Made by a program: the position numbers and the translations under genes. A stretch of DNA of 64,000 nt from assembly GCF_017874255.1 (NCBI RefSeq), contig NZ_JAGGLD010000001.1, positions 248,001 to 312,000 of the forward strand, given 5' to 3'. Source of the DNA: Paenibacillus shirakamiensis (lineage in GTDB: Bacteria; Bacillota; Bacilli; Paenibacillales; Paenibacillaceae). The notes beneath the pieces are model-generated. The model saw nothing but the letters and a program-made list of their open reading frames with translations, searched no databases and was not told the origin of the DNA. How positions within the stretch are numbered: position 1 is the stretch's first letter; each line of letters opens with the position of its first letter. Of this stretch, positions 63,844-64,000 are shown in pieces.

Positions 63844-64000
63844 ATGAGTTATAGCAAAGAAATGGCCCATCGTCTGATGGTGGCCTTAGATTACTCCTCG
63901 GCTGGGGAAGCAAGAACATTGATTGAACAATTAGAGGGGATTCCCTGCTTTCTTAAAGTAGGGATGCAACTCTTCTATAGTGCAGGACCTGACTTCATCA
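63844..64000 (+). CDS. pyrF: Orotidine 5'-phosphate decarboxylase PyrF, 5' part
   Basis: PyrF decarboxylates OMP to UMP. The first 52 codons to the window end read MSYSKEMAHRLMVALDYSSAGEARTLIEQLEGIPCFLKVGMQLFYSAGPDFI, with the VALDY and LKVGMQLF signatures. The ATG at 63844 follows AAGGGAGC by about 10 bases. It is 62 bases after carB. In B. subtilis pyrK and pyrD come between carB and pyrF; they are not here. Confidence 0.93.
   Translation, partial: MSYSKEMAHRLMVALDYSSAGEARTLIEQLEGIPCFLKVGMQLFYSAGPDFI

Overview
The window reads as a chromosomal segment of a spore-forming, low-to-moderate GC Gram-positive rod of the Bacillales, most like Paenibacillus. The grounds are the sporulation genes (spoIIGA-sigE-sigG, spoVD, a spoVE-type gene, rsfA, ylmC, a YlaJ/YhcN lipoprotein and a YteA-type protein), the bacillithiol gene bshC, an LL-diaminopimelate aminotransferase (DapL), and a gene order close to the Bacillus subtilis blocks ylaG-ylaK, ylbO-yllA, mraZ-ftsZ, spoIIG-divIVA-ileS and pyr, with Paenibacillus-like differences. 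I see no rRNA, tRNA, CRISPR array, prophage or insertion sequence. Almost all of the sequence is core genome. Layout. 1-6.7 kb: tail of a TerC-type membrane protein, a LiaF-like membrane protein, typA, ylaH, an LCP cell-wall ligase, then a convergent YlaJ lipoprotein and a PhoH-type ATPase (YlaK). 6.7-12 kb: an orphan solute-binding protein, a secreted coiled-coil protein, a DUF2626 protein, rsfA, a ketopantoate reductase and a DUF3397 membrane protein. 12-18 kb: an oligopeptide ABC importer, with oppA separated by a strong terminator from oppBCDF. 18-21 kb: bshC and an S-adenosylhomocysteine hydrolase. 21-41 kb: the division and cell-wall cluster mraZ-rsmH-ftsL-pbp2B-spoVD-murE-murF-mraY-murD-spoVE-murG-murB-murA-divIB-ftsA-ftsZ, which makes lipid II and the divisome. 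41-44 kb: spoIIGA-sigE and sigG, the first mother-cell and the late forespore sigma factors. 44-48 kb: ylmC, pgeF, ylmE, sepF, ylmG, ylmH and divIVA. 48-56 kb: a T-box-controlled ileS of the long type, a DUF5665 protein, a YteA-type zinc finger protein, lspA, an RluD-family pseudouridine synthase and dapL. 56-64 kb: the PyrR-attenuated pyrimidine operon pyrR-pyrB-pyrC-carA-carB-pyrF, the last gene cut by the window end. The genes fit together: DapL supplies meso-diaminopimelate, MurE adds it (its DNPR motif is present), MurF, MraY and MurG finish lipid II, SpoVE/FtsW and the two PASTA-tailed PBPs polymerise it, and FtsZ, FtsA, SepF, DivIVA and DivIB position the work. The least explained parts are non-coding: a 118-nt nested palindrome before ftsA, a foldable three-way-junction leader before ftsZ, a near-perfect 33-bp palindrome before murE, a possible small RNA or small ORF at 4.3 kb, tandem Spo0A-box-like sites before the pyr promoter, and a palindrome centred on the -10 of the orphan solute-binding protein. 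MraZ, T-box, PyrR and spoIIG control elements are readable directly from sequence.
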